From DUAG01 sp046756865 (GTDB lineage Bacteria > Nitrospirota > Nitrospiria > SBBL01 > JAADHI01), in contig JBHHXE010000106.1 in assembly GCA_046756865.1 (NCBI GenBank), forward strand, positions 1 through 7,696: a stretch of 7,696 nt of DNA, read 5' to 3'. The notes beneath the pieces were generated by a model, which saw only the letters and a list, made by a program, of their open reading frames with translations, was not told the DNA's origin and did not search any database. The first letter of the stretch is position 1. Every line of letters starts with the position of its first letter. Made by a program: the position numbers and the translations under genes. Positions 6,741 through 7,696 of this stretch are shown here, one piece after another.

Positions 6741-6745
6741 AGGAG
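6741..6745 (+). promoter_or_regulatory. Ribosome binding site that sets the HTH-hydrolase start
   Basis: AGGAG lies seven bases before the ATG at 6753, a near-ideal arrangement. It favours this ATG over an in-frame TTG at 6702, which would add a 17-residue hydrophobic then basic extension before the HTH domain. Confidence 0.7.
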
Positions 6746-6752
6746 AAAGGCA

Positions 6753-7619
6753 ATGCTCGAAGATGGTTTCGCGGATATTATTGGGAAGGCCCGTTTTGGG
6801 AAAGCCTTATCTCTTTCGGAGTTGGAAGACCGATCAGGGGTTTCGAAGGCAAGAATCACTGCACTGGAAGCAGAAGCTCTGCCGGAGAAGGACGAGATCA
6901 CTTCGCTGGGATCTTCACTTGACCTTGACTGTAGAAAGCTCCTGGAAATTGCCGACGCCTCATGGGCGCCGGACCCCCGACCGCCCTACCTTGTTGACTC
7001 AGACCTGACCACCTCTCCTGACATGGTCCATGTCATTGATGGAAAGATCGGAAGTTATCCGGTGAACGGGTATTTTTTTATCGACTGGGAGAAGAAGGAA
7101 TGCGCCCTTTTTGATACAGGATACAGCCCGGGAAAGGTGATTGCCTTCTTGCAGCAGAAAGCCCTCCGTCTGTCTGCAATCTGCCTGACACACGCGCATC
7201 CCGACCACATTGGCGGCGTCGAAAAGGTTCAATCCTACAGTGAGGCTCCAGTCTATCTCCACCGGAATGAAAACCTCGGGAAAATACGATTAAAACGGCA
7301 AATTCACATCGAAGATAAAATGAAGATTACGGTAGGCCGATATCTGATCACGGCAAGATTTACACCAGGTCATACCGATGGGGGAACAAGCTATTTTGTC
7401 GATACATCACCTTACCCCCCCTTTACGCTTGCCTTTGTGGGCGATGCACTTTTTGCCGGATCCATTGGCCGCGCAAAGTCACCGCAAACCTATCCAACCC
7501 TGCTAGACTCCGTAAAAGATGTCATCTTATCTTTTCCGCCCGCGACAGTGCTCTTCCCCGGCCACGGCCCGGTCACGACCGTTTCGGAAGAAAATGCGCA
7601 AAATCCATTCTTTAAATAG
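6753..7619 (+). CDS. XRE-type HTH domain fused to a metallo-beta-lactamase-fold hydrolase
   Basis: 288-residue, probably cytoplasmic protein with two parts. Residues about 5-68 have the pattern of a Cro/C1 (XRE) helix-turn-helix: an initial helix (ADIIGKARFG), LSELEDRSGV (21-30) as helix two, SKARITALEA (31-40) as the recognition helix, then LGSSLDLDCRKLLEIA closing the bundle. Residues about 95-288 are a glyoxalase-II-like metallo-beta-lactamase fold with the full metal set: THAHPDH (H147, H149, D151, H152), PGHT (H207), GDALF (D231) and PGHGP (H271), ending in NPFF as in many relatives. Such enzymes usually hydrolyse thioesters or related esters; the substrate here is unknown. The HTH part may bind DNA or may only be a structural appendage. 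I recall similar N-terminal domains on hydrolases from Nitrospirota and Verrucomicrobiota. The start is set by AGGAG at 6741-6745. No downstream partner gene is visible. Confidence 0.9.
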   Translation: MLEDGFADIIGKARFGKALSLSELEDRSGVSKARITALEAEALPEKDEITSLGSSLDLDCRKLLEIADASWAPDPRPPYLVDSDLTTSPDMVHVIDGKIGSYPVNGYFFIDWEKKECALFDTGYSPGKVIAFLQQKALRLSAICLTHAHPDHIGGVEKVQSYSEAPVYLHRNENLGKIRLKRQIHIEDKMKITVGRYLITARFTPGHTDGGTSYFVDTSPYPPFTLAFVGDALFAGSIGRAKSPQTYPTLLDSVKDVILSFPPATVLFPGHGPVTTVSEENAQNPFFK

Positions 7620-7650
7620 GACCCGTTTTTATCTACTCCCGTTTGGCCTT

Positions 7651-7696
7651 CTATACCGGGAAGAACACGAAGGGGTAGGTCACGACGATGACCCCG
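7651..7696 (-). CDS. Possible C-terminal end of a convergent gene entering from the right
   Basis: Read on the minus strand, the last bases encode an open hydrophobic tail, GVIVVTYPFVFFPV, ending in TAG at 7651-7653. That would be a convergent gene whose stop lies 31 nt from the hydrolase stop. The piece is only 14 codons. An alternative is a plus-strand gene starting at ATG 7688 behind a G-rich stretch (7669-7679). The window ends too soon to decide. Confidence 0.25.
   Translation of the reverse strand, partial: GVIVVTYPFVFFPV

Larger units (their letters stand above)
6441..6752. other. Divergent intergenic region with regulatory signals for both sides
   Basis: This 312-base stretch separates the minus-strand operon from the plus-strand HTH-hydrolase gene and must hold both promoters. 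It contains the inverted repeat at 6579-6597, a possible extended -10 at 6725-6733, an AT-rich palindrome TTAATTAA at 6475-6482 close to the minus-strand start, and a TATATATT run at 6548-6555. I found no convincing -35/-10 pair for the minus-strand operon. A 16-codon frame begins at ATG 6587 behind AGGGG, but nothing about the peptide suggests it is real. No RNA gene was recognised. Confidence 0.6.

Noticed and set aside
6702..6752. TTG at 6702 as start of the HTH-hydrolase, giving a hydrophobic N-terminal extension.
   Set aside because: The ATG at 6753 has AGGAG at seven bases, and an HTH domain behind a signal-like helix makes little sense.

Overview
The window reads as ordinary chromosomal DNA from a Gram-negative-type, moderately GC-rich bacterium. 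Genes are densely packed, most have clear Shine-Dalgarno sequences, and I see no insertion sequence, phage gene, tRNA, rRNA or CRISPR array. Phylum is uncertain. My impression from the style of several proteins (a DEVD-box RhlE-like helicase, an HTH-plus-metallo-beta-lactamase protein, a TPMT-type methyltransferase) is Nitrospirota or Verrucomicrobiota, but nothing here settles it.

Left part (plus strand): a DEAD-box RNA helicase (56-1423) is followed by a strong terminator-like hairpin (1483-1518). Next comes a compact leucine-biosynthesis unit, leuC (1571-2983) abutting leuD (2984-3583) with no gap. Their products form isopropylmalate isomerase. A TPMT-family SAM-dependent methyltransferase (3602-4240) follows 18 nt after leuD and is probably cotranscribed.

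Middle part (minus strand, convergent): three genes read leftward from 6440. They are a degenerate nucleotidyltransferase-like protein (6440-5715), a TPM-domain membrane protein with a Gly-rich tail (5725-4895) and a LemA-family membrane protein (4837-4259). The first two overlap by 11 nt, and the last two are 57 nt apart. LemA and TPM proteins commonly occur together; the first gene looks like a co-operonic partner whose catalytic acidic residues appear to be lost.

Right part: a 312-base divergent intergenic region (6441-6752) carries a 7+7 bp inverted repeat and a possible extended -10 promoter. It is followed by a 288-residue protein joining an N-terminal XRE-type helix-turn-helix to a complete metallo-beta-lactamase-fold hydrolase (6753-7619). 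The last 77 bases may hold the tail of a convergent gene. I found no clearly new multi-gene system. The items most worth following up are the HTH-hydrolase fusion with its nearby palindrome, and the pseudo-nucleotidyltransferase/TPM/LemA operon.
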